Part shown: piece after piece, positions 1 through 13,127 of the stretch | How the letters are laid out: every line of letters starts with the position of its first letter | Position numbering within the stretch: the stretch's first letter is position 1 | Assembly (NCBI GenBank): GCA_963971535.1 | Contig: OZ020592.1 | Span: forward strand, 53,771,334 to 53,835,333 | DNA length: 64,000 nucleotides | From: Notolepis coatsorum | Taxonomy: Eukaryota; Chordata; Actinopteri; Aulopiformes; Paralepididae | Direction: 5' to 3' | Program-made: the position numbers and the translations under genes | Notes under the pieces: model-generated | Seen by the model: the letters and a program-made list of their open reading frames with translations, nothing else | Database searches by the model: none | What the model was told of the DNA's origin: nothing

Positions 1-202
1 GTGAGGGACGCGAGCTCGGTGGGGGAAAGTATGCAGGGGGAACTGCGTGCTTTGTTCCCCGAGCTCATGGCGGCGGCGGCAGTCGCAAACGGCGTGCCGC
101 TGCCGCAGCCACTGCCTGTTCCTGTCCCTGATGATCTCATAGGTCATCTATGGCAACGTCGTCTTGTGAGAGACGGGCGTTGTCTGCCCATTTTTCCCCT
201 CG

Positions 203-1059
203 ATGGAGGCCTACGTCCGTCAGGGACAGGTGGTCTCCCACATCACGGGCCTCACCCCCACCTACGTGCGAGTCACGAGGGTGGTGGGTTTGGTAGAAGG
301 TATGAAGGAGGGGGTGCCTCGGCTTGATAGGCCGATGGCAGCTCTCCTTTGTCCTGAGGTGGTGTGGGAGCCGTTACGGAAGCCGGTTCCCCAAGGGAAA
401 TCGGTGAAGCGGTTGGCTTACTGGAGTCATTCTTCTCCGCGACTCAATCTCTGGCTGCCACATCTAACATCGTGCAGCTGGCAAGATTCATGTCCGGGAT
501 ACTGACGGGCGGTGCGGAGCTGACCGAAGTACAACATGATCAGCTCGCCCAGTCAGCAGGAGCCATCCTGCATCTGATCCAGCTGCAGGCCGTCGCCGCT
601 GGGAAAGTACGTGCCCTGGCCACTCTAGCCCAGCGCCACCTTTGGCTGGAGCAGGCGCGTGTGCCGGACAGGAGGAGGACTCCACCTCTGACGGCACCCC
701 TCTCCGATGCTGGGCTCTTCGGGTCGGCGTTGCAGCTGATGACCTCAACCTGCAGGGAAATGCAGGAGGAGCATTCCGTGCTCCAGCCTCATTTCCCCCC
801 GCCCGATGTCGCCGGTGGAGTCAGACGGCAGGCTCGCCGTCGAGGTTCTGCCGCCATAGCCACCGCTGCTACCATCGCCACTGCTGGCCCTTCAGCAAAG
901 AAGGCCAGGAGGAGAGAGGGCGCCTCGACCACTGCAGCCCGCCCATCCACGCTCGTAGGTGACGGTAGGGATCGTCATGACCAGCCTCCAGTCCTTTACC
1001 GTCCCTCCGGGGCTCCCCGGGGTGGCAAGTCCCGAGCGGCTCGTGGCAGGCGTCGCTAA
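203..1059 (+). pseudogene. DIRS-like gag (ORF1), 3' part, frameshifted
   Basis: The main frame runs 364-1059 (231 aa). It ends in a basic, Arg/Lys/Ala-rich tail followed by a stop and an AATAAA about 70 nt later. Around residues 95-150 it carries an LWL...APLS..GLFG...P pattern. That pattern is typical of the ORF1 (gag-like) protein of fish DIRS tyrosine-recombinase retrotransposons. A neighbouring frame (203-505) contains a GMKEGVPRLDRPMAALLCP stretch that fits the preceding part of the same protein, so one frameshift near 400-420 probably separates the two halves. The N-terminus lies off the window. The reverse transcriptase and recombinase ORFs expected downstream are not visible. The assignment is from recall of the family pattern; a host LAP2-like protein is a less likely alternative. 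Confidence 0.5.
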
Positions 1060-4035
1060 AAGTGACTTTTTCCCTCTGTGGTCCCCCATGTTCCCTTCCC
1101 GGCCCATCGTATGATTTTGTTAAAAATAAAGGGTCCCTCCTGGGAGGGACTATTTTTTGTTACAAACTGTGTGTTTATTCACTACATATGATGGGGATAC
1201 GATGTGTGAACCTTTCGCTAGTGTGGGTTTGATAGAAGGGCTAGACTTATAGTCTTGTTGGTCGCTACATTTCATGTATAGAGCTTAAAGCAAGGCCTGC
1301 AGCTTACACTCGGTTGAAAAGGGTTTTTTCTGCCTCGACCTGAAGATTAGGTTCTTCACATAAAGGTAGAGGTTACTTGTGTGCTCTGTTGCTTAAACAG
1401 TGATATTGAGCCGCAACACTGTTGTTACTGTTGGTCTGCAGTAATGCTTGTGTGTGTAAAGGTACCGCGGTTCAGGCCGCTCTCTTCTCTATCAGATTTT
1501 CTGTGTCTTGCAACATAAACACGGGTGTCGGGTTCACACATATATAACTTTGGCCTTGTTATAAACCCTGTTCACAGACTTGTCTGTGGCTAGCGCGCAT
1601 TGAATTAGCTTTGCGCTGTTCATTAGCATACTGGCTACTTAAGGTATCATATGGCTTTTGTTGTTGTCATATTTGAGGGTTGGGCTTGCGAGGGGGTACC
1701 GAATAAACCCCTCCCTCCCTCTTCTGATTGGTCGGGTTTTTTTTTTACTCTCTTTTCATTCGGTCCGGCCAGGCTGTTAGCAGCTTGGCAGGGGGGGGGG
1801 GGGGGGCGGGGGGGAGGGTTTCCCTGACTCTGCACCTATCACGGGCAGTTGAGTCATGGGTTTTCCCCCATCATAGAATACGTCACTGGGCACGTTTCTA
1901 TTGGACGACGGCTTCCGTGAGTTTTTTCAGACCCATGTGTGGGTCTGTCATTGTCAAGTTGTCGGGGCAGAGCGTAGGAACTTAGTGTTCTGCTACGCTC
2001 GATATATACGTGTAACTTAAGCCTGTTGGTCACATGGCTCAATGTTACCGTGACTTTTCAATTTATGGCTCACGTGGGAAGTCTCAATGAGGATTCCCGT
2101 CTCCTCCCTGTGGTGAGGGTGGCGGGATGTGAAAATGAAAAAAAAATTACCCTCAGCCGCGTCATGTGGGATTCATGTCAGTCTGTGTTCTTTCTTTTTA
2201 ATAAAAAGAGGAAAAAACGTGAAGCACGACGGCTCCTTGTCGTTCTCCCAGGCGACTTGGAGGAACAATGTCTGGTGTCTTGTTAGACTATCCATTGATG
2301 TGTTTGGGTCTCGACGCGTACATAGTGCTGGCTCGGGGTGTTTCTGATAAGAATCACGCATAAGGCTGGTTGCTCGTTGTTAAAACAGCGTTTTTATAGG
2401 GCAACTGGGATGGAGGTTGTGTCTTCCGAGCGCCTGTTACTAGGTCTCGACGAATTCTCGTTCATATCTGGGGGATGTTAACGGAATAGATCAAAACATA
2501 GGTAGAGGGGTCTCACGCCCTTGGGGTGGGCCACTGAGCGCGGTACGAATGGGACCGTCTGGGTGGCGCCCTCTTTTCATGTTTTAGATCGACACGCGTG
2601 CCTACCCCCTCTCTTGGAGTGGGGATGTCGGCGTGATTAGGGCACGGGACTGAGTCTGGTCGCGACGGTCCAGGTCAGTTAACCCGTTGTCCGCCTGGGA
2701 CGCAGATCTTCTGTTCTGGTACCCTGAGGGACTTGTGCCTTTTTCGGGGGAAGAAATGCCGGGTCGGCCCGGGTGTCACAGGGTTGGGCGTTATGGAGAC
2801 CCTTTGTTGGGTACAGGTTGTACCCTGCGTTATCATAAAGGGGCTGGTTTTCAATTATTTTCGCTCCTCTCTTACGCATGGCGAAGAGGGGGCTGTTGGG
2901 TGGTCTTATGGACCTCCTCTGGCATCCCTGTGTGCTTCCCGGGCCGCCGGGCCCGGTCCGAAGTTGTGTTTCGTCGACCCGTAGGCCTGGGATAACCCCT
3001 TTTTGAAAACTGAAACACTTGTACTGCGGTATAGCCAGTGTATATCCGCAGGTGTGTTTTGGAGTTTTTTCTTGAGGGGTTATAGGAACAACCACCGCAT
3101 GTGGTACCAAGAGGGTGGTTGATTCCCTGGTGTGTTGGAGCGGAGTCAACTCCCGGGTTACCCGGTTGAGTGTGCCCCTGCACGTTCATGACGTCTGCCA
3201 ATCGTGTCAGCCTTCTCTGCCTCGGCCCCTCTGGGTTGGGGTTTTTTGGTGGAGGCTTTGTCATGGTGTGCAACAATGCCAGCATACGCCCCTTCCGCCG
3301 GGGGTGCTATTTTCAGTTGACCCCTTTGGCGCCTGTCTCGTCCGCAGTGCTCCAGGCTCGGGTCAAATGCCTGCTGCCTGGATTGAGGGATCGACCCCTT
3401 CTGGTGGTCGTCTCCCCGGTGCGCTGCCTGCTCCCGCTGTAGTGTAGCCTCTTGAGTGCTTCGAGTTACAGCCATGCTGACTGCCTGAGTGTGCTAGGGT
3501 CAGTGTGCCAGGCGGCATGCTAGTGGGGGGAAGGGCCCGCTCTTGGAGGGGACCTGTCCAAATATGCTGGCGATATGGGGGGCGGTGTCACTAGTGACCG
3601 CCTGGTGAGGTCTTGATGCTGTGGCGTCGTTGACCTCTCCGGGCCCTCTTTTTCCGGGGGATCCAGTCCCTTCAGTGGGTCTGGGTCTTCCTTTGCGCTC
3701 CGCTGCTACGGCCTTGCCACAGGGTTGAGTTTGCTCTTGACCCCGTGATTTTGGGGGCGGTAACAAGGTTTGTTCCTTCCGTTCGTTCCCTGGTGGCATG
3801 CGGGTTGTGCGTGTGCGTAGTCGTGGGGTCAAGCCACGGTCTGCTCACCCTGTGCGTTGAGTTGCTCGAGTTTCTCTTCGCACGGTCGGATCCGTCTCCC
3901 TCCCGTCCTCCAATAGGGAGGGTGTCCTCCATTAGGGGGGGTGGCGGGGGCTCGGTCCTCCCCGGTTCTGATGGTTGTGGGGGGCCTCAGTGGGGTACAT
4001 TTGTCGAGCTTCAAGCTCCCGCTCAGCTCCCGTTG
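1060..4035. other. Long ORF-less stretch downstream of DIRS-like gag
   Basis: About 3 kb with no coding frame that resembles RT, RNase H or tyrosine recombinase on either strand. It begins with an AATAAA (about 1127-1132) and a short GGGTCCCTCC/GGGAGGGAC hairpin just after the gag stop. A G-tract lies at about 1791-1806. The plus strand is rich in G and T runs. It may be the 3' region of the DIRS-like element ending at the 4073-4363 inverted repeat, or an unrelated insertion. Confidence 0.35.
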
Positions 4036-4072
4036 TGCAGATGACGCTGAGCGGAAGCTAGTATGATATAGA

Positions 4073-4363
4073 ACGATAGGTTATGAATATAACCGTAGTT
4101 CTATTAATACTAGTGACGCTCAGCGTCTGGACTGCACTGCAGCCTTTGATCTCGCCTTGTGGTGAAAGATTGGGAAGGAGGCGAGTGTGGGGCCACACAC
4201 CTGCTTATGAAGGTAGCGGATAGGGGTGTGGCCAGACGAATGTTGGTATGTAGGGGTACATTGTGAATTTTTATTCAGTGCAATGCACAAAGTGAGGTTA
4301 GTGCAGATGACGCTGAGCGTCACTAGTATTCATAGAACTACGGTTATATTCATAACCTATCGT
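4073..4363 (-). repeat. DIRS-like inverted-repeat terminus, copy 1
   Basis: Arms 4073-4127 and 4309-4363 are 55 nt each and complementary with one mismatch. The spacer is 181 bp. A further copy of the motif GCAGATGACGCTGAGCG lies just outside the left arm (about 4037-4053) and again at the right arm. The spacer, read on the minus strand, aligns well with that of the 11387-11681 unit: both carry CTGGCCACACCCC, CATAAGCAG and a TCCTTCCCAA..CTTTCACCAC block. Terminal palindromes of this kind are known from fish DIRS elements. The superfamily name is an inference. Confidence 0.6.
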
Positions 4364-4598
4364 TAGTTAGTGTGTGTGTATGTGTGTGTGTCACATGCAC
4401 TCACTGTAGTTTTTGCGATGCTGTAGTTAATTAAAAAAGATTATAATAAAAGATGATTTATAATAATTTTGTCCCGATTTATTGATTCTTCCAAATGGCA
4501 TATCGTCTCAGCCTTAGTGCCAGTTATATTGAAGACTGTGGGAGATGCATGGAGAAGCAAAATATACTAAGCTATCTGAGGAAATACACATCAACCAA
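4364..4598. other. Unassigned AT-rich spacer
   Basis: A short TG-rich run at 4372-4392, otherwise AT-rich single-copy-looking DNA. I see no gene or repeat. Confidence 0.5.
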
Positions 4599-5222
4599 CA
4601 GGGCTGTACACTGCGATGAGATGATCGCAAATTGCCCCCTAATTTGGTCCGTGTGAGTTTAAAATAATATCTGGGGGCAAGCTTGCGAGTGGTGATTTCA
4701 ACCCTTCATTCGCATTTCACATTTTCAAATTAATCCATACAAATTGTAGTAAAACATTAGCCTACAACCAGGGCTGTACAGTGCGATATAATGTTGCGGT
4801 TGTAATTTCATTAGACAGACCAGCGCGGACCTTTAATAACATGCAATTTAATTGACACGAGCAATGAGCTAACGGTAGCTGCTAACCAAGGTATCCATTA
4901 GGATTATGCTAAGCTAACTAGCGATAGCTGCTAACCCTGGAAAACGGTCAAAGCGGACTCCACAAGACTAGTTCCATTCGTGAGGAAAGGGGGTGGGTTA
5001 TATTGACAACGCTTGACAACAGAAGTTTAAACATAACTTCATATTTATTGGTTATTCATTTCTGTATATCATTCAATTTCCATCTCTGTGTGTCTCCATC
5101 TCCATCTCTTCCTGTTTACATTCGAGTGTGACGTCATCACCTACGGCAGCTTAGACGATCAAAACGCGAACCTAGACCAAAACCCGAGGGGGGGGGGGGA
5201 GGGGCTGGCTCTCTTGTTCGTT

Positions 5223-5227
5223 CTCGC

Positions 5228-5266
<39 letters not shown>

Positions 5267-5276
5267 CTCTCTCTAC
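5223..5276. repeat. (CT)n microsatellite
   Basis: Uninterrupted CT repeats apart from one CGCT variant, inside the hAT-like element. Confidence 0.95.
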
Positions 5277-5413
5277 ATTCAATGATTTAAAGTAGCCAAA
5301 TGTTACACACAGTATAAATACTAACTGGATAGTTGATGATATAAACATTTAATTTCATTATCTGAAATATTCTAAAATCATTAAGTCTGTGTGATTATTA
5401 TTTTCTCACAGTA

Positions 5414-5417
<4 letters not shown>

Positions 5418-5455
<38 letters not shown>

Positions 5456-5510
5456 TTGGCTAAAGTGGATAGAAAACACAGTACTGTGTAAAAGTCTTAG
5501 GCACCCAAGA
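5418..5510. repeat. (TA)n/(TG)n tract next to a Tc1-like TIR fragment
   Basis: (TA)n followed by (TG)n at 5418-5455. CAGTACTGTGTAAAAGTCTT follows at about 5479 and resembles a terminal inverted repeat of fish Tc1/mariner elements. No matching opposite end was found nearby, so this is at most a fragment. Confidence 0.45.
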
Positions 5511-5885
5511 GTTTTTATATAAATTGTCTTAGATGTAAATACATTTTTTTATTAGTGTGTCAGTAGACTACTCTTAGTACATTTTCATTCAATAATTTTT
5601 TAAAGCATCTTCATGGTTTAATAATGCAAACATATGTTGCAGGGACTTATTATAATCATCATATTGGCGTGACTGTATGCATCAAAGGGTTAAATCAAGC
5701 ATTTTTAAGTGCTTTAGAGGAAATGTCAAAATATCGCGATATCATTTAGAGGCCATATCGCCCAGCCCTACTATAATGGTAAAATAGTTATTTAAAAATG
5801 TGCCCCTAAAAAATATTCTTTGCCCCTAAATTTCTCATTTAGGGGCAAGTGTGCCCCTAGTGAAAAAGCTTAGCGTACAGCCCTG

Positions 5886-6157
5886 ACCAATAATATAAAC
5901 ATTAGCTACTTAACAATGCAACAAATTGCTGATGATTCTGACATCCGAGGAAATAACCTGTTCAAATGAATGGCGATCCCATTCCACTCAAACACCCAAC
6001 AACCCAAACTGAAAGTTTCCACACTTGGCACCAATGTGTGTTCACGCGCTACACAGTGACGTGATGATGACCCTTCCTTCTTTTATCGTTTCCTTGCATG
6101 TATTGAACTGCAGTTTCAGTTTCAAGAAAAGCCACAAAATAAAATCAAGCTCATCTT
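5886..6157. other. Unassigned spacer
   Basis: AT-rich sequence leading into the minisatellite. I see no gene. Confidence 0.5.
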
Positions 6158-7275
6158 CTCTGAGTCATGTGATGCGTGAAGAATCAGGTGTACCGACGAG
6201 GTGTGAGTCATGTGATGCATGAAGAACCAGGTGTACCGACGAGGTGTGAGTCATGTGATGCGTGAAGAACCAGGTGTACCGACGAGGTGTGAGTCATGTG
6301 ATGCGTGAAGAACCAGGTGTACTGACGAGGTGTGAGTCATGTGATGCGTGAAGAACCAGGTGTACCGACGAGGTGTGAGTCATGTGATGCATGAAGAACC
6401 AGGTGTACCGACGAGGTGTGAGTCATGTGATGCGTGAAGAACCAGGTGTACCGACGAGGTGTGAGTCATGTGATGCGTGAAGAACCAGGTGTACTGACGA
6501 GGTGTGAGTCATGTGATGCGTGAAGAACCAGGTGTACCGACGAAGTGTGAGTCATGTGATGCGTGAAGAACCAGGTGTACCGACGAGGTGTGAGTCATGT
6601 GATGCGTGAAAAACCAGGTGTACCGACGAAGTGTGAGTCATGTGATGCATGAAGAACCAGGTGTACCGATGAGGTGTGAGTCATGTGATGCGTGAAGAAC
6701 CAGGTGTACCGACGAGGTGTGAGTCATGTGATGCGTGAAAAACCAGGTGTACCGACGAGGTGTGAGTCATGTGATGCGTGAAAAACCAGGTGTACCGACG
6801 AGGTGTGAGTCATGTGATGCGTGAAAAACCAGGTGTACCGACGAAGTGTGAGTCATGTGATGCATGAAGAACCAGGTGTACCGATGAGGTGTGAGTCATG
6901 TGATGCGTGAAGAACCAGGTGTACCGACGAAGTGTGAGTCATGTGATGCGTGAAGAACCAGGTGTACCGACGAGGTGTGAGTCATGTGATGCGTGAAGAA
7001 CCAGGTGTACCGACGAGGTGTGAGTCATGTGATGCGTGAAGAACCAGGTGTACCGACGAGGTGTGAGTCATGTGATGCGTGAAGAACCAGGTGTACCGAC
7101 GAGGTGTGAGTCATGTGATGCGTGAAGAACCAGGTGTACCGACGAAGTGTGAGTCATGTGATGCGTGAAGAACCAGGTGTACCGACGAGGTGTGAGTCAT
7201 GTGATGCGTGAAAAACCAGGTGTACCGACGAAGTGTGAGTCATGTGATGCATGAAGAACCAGGTGTACCGATGAG
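6158..7275. repeat. 43-bp minisatellite, main block (26 units)
   Basis: A head-to-tail unit of exactly 43 bp contains GAGTCATGTGATGCGTGAAG and CCAGGTGTACCGACGAG. The period was checked directly: successive GTGTGAGTCA starts at 6201 and 6244. Units differ by single transitions (GCGTGA/GCATGA, GACGAG/GATGAG, AGAACC/AAAACC). Some variant combinations recur in the same order, as expected of block duplication. The array breaks off at 7275, where a TIR element begins, and resumes at 8321. Confidence 0.95.
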
Positions 7276-8320
7276 CAGGGCTGTACACTGCGATGAGATG
7301 ATCGCGAATTGCCCCTTTAATTGGCCGTTGCGATTGGTAAATATTATCTGGGGGCGGGCTTGCGAGTAGTGCTTTCAAGCCTTGCATTCGCATTTCACTC
7401 CTAAATTATCCAAGGCGTGTGATGACGCGATGACATCACTCACGCGAGCTGAGCAGTGAGCACTCAGCAGGTATGATCAGCGGGAACAATCGACTGAGCA
7501 GAGCACTCACTCTGATAGACTGACTGTCTGATTTAGCTATGAAGAAAAGTAAAGTTAGTATTGCTTCATATTTTCGACGCGTTCGACCTCCTATAGTGAG
7601 CTGAACTGAACTCAGACACACGGAGAGAGCTGCGGCGTCTGCTGCTCCTCCTCCCTCCCGCACCCGTGGCTGTTGTAAACACTAGTCTCTAGTGGGACAC
7701 TGGGACCTCGGTGAGCCTGCCAGCCGGCTAGCTACTGATAGCTCCAGCAAGTCTAGTAGTGCATGATAGCTCGCGTTAGCTCACTGTTCAAAAGGAAACG
7801 TCCCATTAAACTAAATAGTTCACTGAGGAGTTGTCTTATATAGCAGTAGCTACAGATAGCTCCTGATATCAATGTCTTATGAGTCGATGCGTATTCGAGC
7901 TGAGGGCACGCTGAATATAGTCAATAGGGTCCAGCTGCAGCGCCGGATAATCCTGGCCGTAGCTGGAGGCTACAGTATAGGGCCCAGCTGCAGCTCCGGA
8001 GAATCCTGGCCGTAGCTGGAGGCTACTTGAGTACACACAGACAGTGGAGCTGGTTGCATATAGCGAGCATTTTGACTTGTTGCGTCGTGGCGATGTCTCG
8101 CAGATAATACAACTACAAGTATGATTATATAATATATATATTTTATTAAAAAAATATATATATAACATTCTTTTTTTTCTTTTTTTTTTTAAATCAAAAA
8201 CAATCGATATAAATAATGGTAAAATTGTTATTTAAAAATGTGCCCCTAAAAAAAATGTTTTGCCCCTAAATTTCTCATTTAGGGGCAAGTGTGCCCCTAG
8301 TGAAAAAGCTTAGCGTACAG
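7276..8320. mobile_element. hAT-like element inserted in the minisatellite
   Basis: Starts CAGGGCTGTACACTGCG and ends AGCTTAGCGTACAG, lacking the last five bases (CCCTG) of the related element ending at 5885. The subterminal GCCCCTAAA..AGGGGCAAG block matches that element. Positions 7920-8120 hold a partly duplicated block (CAGCTGCAGC..CCGGA..ATCCTGGCCGTAGCTGGAGG, twice) that reappears in inverse orientation at about 24850-25000 inside an element with different ends. No transposase ORF is present. Confidence 0.7.
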
Positions 8321-8408
8321 AGTCATGTGATGCGTGAAGAACCAGGTGTACCGACGAGGTGTGAGTCATGTGATGCGTGAAGAACCAGGTGTACCGACGA
8401 AGTGTGAG
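8321..8408. repeat. 43-bp minisatellite, distal block (2 units)
   Basis: Two more units in the same phase and orientation as 6158-7275, so the element at 7276-8320 sits inside the array. Five bases (GTGTG) of the unit are missing at the junction. Confidence 0.9.
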
Positions 8409-10624
<2,216 letters not shown>

Positions 10625-10639
10625 ACATTAACATGCATC

Positions 10640-11105
10640 TGGGGTGACAGTGGGTCAGGAGGTTCCCGGTTCGATTCCGGCTGTCCTTGAAATGGTAAAT
10701 GGTAAATGGTGCATTTTTATATAGCGCTTTACAATTTGTTCCTCACATTTTTACCCGTTCACTCAACACATTCACACACCGACTGCAGAGGCGACCATGA
10801 AGGGTGCCGACCTGCTCATCGGGAGCAGTTAGGGGTTAAGTTAAGTGTCTTGCTCAAGGACACTTCGACGCGCCGCCCGGGAGGAGCGAGAATCGAAACG
10901 GGAACCTCCGGAATAACGAATACCAGACGACTGCTCTACCTCCTGAGACACTGCAAGACACTTACCCCTAACTGCTCCTGAGCAGGCGCACCTTGCATGG
11001 CTGCCTCCGCCATCGTGGCGTGTGAGTGAGTGAGTGAGTGAGTGAGTGAGTGTGAGGCGTGAGTTGTAAAGCACTTGTTATAAATGCAGTCCATTTTACC
11101 ATCTG
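10640..11105 (+). mobile_element. tRNA-derived SINE, split by a second SINE
   Basis: The 5' portion (about 10640-10690) has a B-box-like GGTTCGATTCC followed by GGCTGTCCTTGA. The 3' portion (about 10946-11105) continues with GCAAGACACTTACCCC, CTGCTCCTGAGCAGG and a (GTGA)n stretch at 11022-11051, ending in GTAAAGCAC. The same order, uninterrupted, is seen at 55540-55735. The gap is filled by an oppositely oriented copy of the same family. Confidence 0.65.
10691..10945 (-). mobile_element. tRNA-derived SINE, minus strand, nested
   Basis: On the minus strand it begins with a tRNA-like head (GGAGGTAGAGCAG A-box-like, GGTTCCCGTTTCGATTCTC B-box-like). A GTGTCCTTGAGCAAGACACTTAA body follows, then a GTAAAGCGC..ATGGTAAATGG tail. 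It is the same family as the SINE it interrupts and the one at 55540-55735. Confidence 0.65.
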
Positions 11106-11386
11106 AACACTAGGACTGACCTTCGAATTTTGTTTTGGAATTCGAAGCTTCGGGCCGAAATTCTATTTTAATTCGAAGCTTCAAGATAAAAAAAGATAAA
11201 AAATCGATTTTTTTTTATTATTATTATTATTTTATGGAGTGGGACTTGTACAGCACTTTGTTCAACTTTGTCAGTGCTGTAAAGTTTAAACCTTTTTAAA
11301 TCTTAGACAAACAAAACACTTTGCTTTCATGAAATAGTGTAAGCCGTCATTTGAGGCTTTATAAAAGCAGCACAATGAACACAAAT
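11106..11386. mobile_element. hAT-like fragment (TTCGAA-rich end)
   Basis: Begins TAGGACTGACCTTCGAATTT and has GAAGCTTCG motifs. Its distal part (11284-11386) matches 22766-22861 closely (AAACCTTTTTAAATCTTAGA, then CACTTTGCTTTCATGAAATA). It stops abruptly where the inverted repeat at 11387 begins. Confidence 0.55.
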
Positions 11387-11681
11387 CATACGGTTATCCT
11401 ATAACCATAGTTATACGAGTAATAGCGGCGTTCTGCGCTGCTTAGTGGAACACATCCTATATCAGTCTAACTACTGAATACATTTCTCCACATGTACATA
11501 TACACACCCATCCGCCTGGCCACACCCCCATCCACTCCTCTACATAAGCAGGGGTGTGGCCATACTAACAGCTCCTTCCCAAGTCTTTCACCACTGAAGG
11601 CGAAGACCACGGGGTCCTCAGTGAGTCCAGCGCAGAGCGCCGCTATTACTCATATAACTATGGTTATAGGATAACCGTATG
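11387..11681 (+). repeat. DIRS-like inverted-repeat terminus, copy 2
   Basis: Arms 11387-11439 and 11629-11681 are 53 nt with two mismatches. The spacer is 189 bp. It is homologous to 4073-4363 but lies in the opposite orientation. It interrupts the hAT-like fragment ending at 11386. Confidence 0.6.
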
Positions 11682-11748
11682 TTAAGATTCAAGATTGTTT
11701 ATTGTCATATGCACAGTGTGTGTGTATCCCGGTGTGTGTCTGCCGCTC

Positions 11749-11867
11749 CAATGGACCTATCTCAAACCCTGCCCTCTTTTCTTGATCTTCCAATCACAAC
11801 TGTCGGTAAGCGACAGTTGTGATTGGAGGATCAAGAAAAGAGGGCAGGGTTTGAGATAGGTCTATTG
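11749..11867. repeat. Near-perfect long hairpin, 57-bp arms
   Basis: Arms 11749-11805 and 11811-11867 enclose the 5-nt loop GTAAG. The inner 51 bp have one mismatch (C/T at the GATCTTCC/GGAGGATC position). The outer 6 bp pair with one G-T. Either transcript would fold into a long stem. It may be a palindromic MITE remnant or a recent inverted duplication. Confidence 0.9.
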
Positions 11868-12118
11868 CATGTCCAGTTCGTTGCATGCCGATTAAAGACC
11901 CCCCTAAAGAGGTCCTGCATTATTATTCACGAGATCTTCCCTCACTCAACTAAGCTGTTCTGATTTGACTGTTTTGCTGACGTGAATATGGCACTGATTG
12001 TCGCTGATTGTGATCTGATTGGCTCTGTGGTTGTAGTCACAGCCCACTATTCGCTCAACAGAGCGAGTGGATTACATCCTCAAACAGGGTGCAGAGTCCG
12101 ACAGACAGCAGAGAACGA

Positions 12119-12196
12119 GCGAGCGAGAGAGGGAGAGAGAGAGATAGAGAGGGAGAGAGATAGAGAGGGAGAGAGAGAGATAGAGAGAGGGAGTGT
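12119..12196. repeat. (GA)n-rich low-complexity tract
   Basis: Mixed GAGAGA/GATAGAGAGG repeats that open a spurious Arg-Glu frame. Confidence 0.9.
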
Positions 12197-12512
12197 GAGT
12201 GAGAGGGTGTGTAAAAATGTGTGTGCACCGCGGGGATGGGTCTTCTCTCACACACACACGGAGCATTTACACACAACCTCCCGACCGCGTGCGGGGCAGG
12301 AGCTTCTCTCTCACGGTGCAAACAGACCAGTCGCTGTGCCGTAGTTGACCACATGATGGCATTTTGTCAACACAGTTGGAACCTGGAGGAAGCGATATAA
12401 AGAAATGAATTGCCAATAAATGTAAAGTTATCTTTGAACCTGTTGTCAAGCGTTGTCAATATACCCCCCCCCCCCCATTTCCTCACTAATGGAACTGGTG
12501 TTGCGGAGTCAC

Positions 12513-12609
<97 letters not shown>

Positions 12610-12617
12610 ATAGATAG
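12513..12617. repeat. (GTTA)n microsatellite
   Basis: About 24 tandem GTTA units, ending in GATAGATAG. The flank just before it (about 12430-12500) is homologous, in inverse orientation, to about 4960-5030 within the hAT-like element at 4599. Confidence 0.95.
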
Positions 12618-13119
12618 TTTAGCGTTAGCTGAGCAGCTAACAGCGGACGTTAGCCAGTTGGTCAATTCAATTCATGTCTTGTGTCCTCGACTTCCACTGT
12701 TTGTTGATAACTGTGACGAGGCTCTCGCCTTCCGTAGTAGCGAAGCAAAGATGGTCTCTGCTGCTGAGTGCTGACAAAAGTGGATGAGAGGAAATTATAT
12801 GAATGAATCGGATTTGAACGATGCATAGACGCTACAACAGATGCATCGCGAGTTCAACCTGAATTGTAGCCGATGCGCACTTTTTCCACCGGTGCACTCG
12901 CATCTTGAACGTTTATGCCGGTGCACCGATGCGAATCGGTGAATCTTAACCGTTTTCCCGCCAATAACGTCGTACGACGTGTTTCAAGTTCATGCGAATT
13001 CTGCCAATAACGGCGTACGACGTGTTTCAAGTTCATATTTCATATTTTCGTCATGGTATTCATATTTCCTTCATGGAGGCTGGTCTGATGCTGTTTGAGC
13101 CGGCACAACTCTGCAATGC
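12618..13119. other. Spacer with a short tandem duplication
   Basis: CCAATAACG(T/G)CGTACGACGTGT occurs twice, at about 12961 and 13005, each followed by TTCAAGTTCAT. Around 12820-12945 repeated GATGCATCG/CGATGCG motifs look like a decayed TIR element. No gene was found. Confidence 0.45.
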
Positions 13120-13127
13120 TTCAATAC

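Larger units (their letters stand above)
4599..5885. mobile_element. hAT-like non-autonomous element, composite
   Basis: The ends are CAGGGCTGTACACTGCG and AGCGTACAGCCCTG, imperfect inverted repeats. The subterminal GCCCCTAAA..TTTAGGGGCAAGTGTGCCCC block is also present in the element at 7276-8320. Flanks share only ACCAA, so the 8-bp duplication expected of hAT is not convincing. The interior is a mosaic: a second CAGGGCTGTACAGTGCG at about 4769, and an end of another family, GGCCATATCGCCCAGCCCTA, at 5750-5769. It encodes no transposase. Confidence 0.6.

Noticed and set aside
2679-3149. 156-aa minus-strand ORF as a gene
   Set aside because: No recognisable motif, overlaps equally long frames on the other strand, and lies in stop-poor G/T-rich DNA.
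6158-7275. CRISPR-like regular array
   Set aside because: The repeats are directly abutting 43-bp units without unique spacers, in a vertebrate-type sequence; it is a minisatellite.
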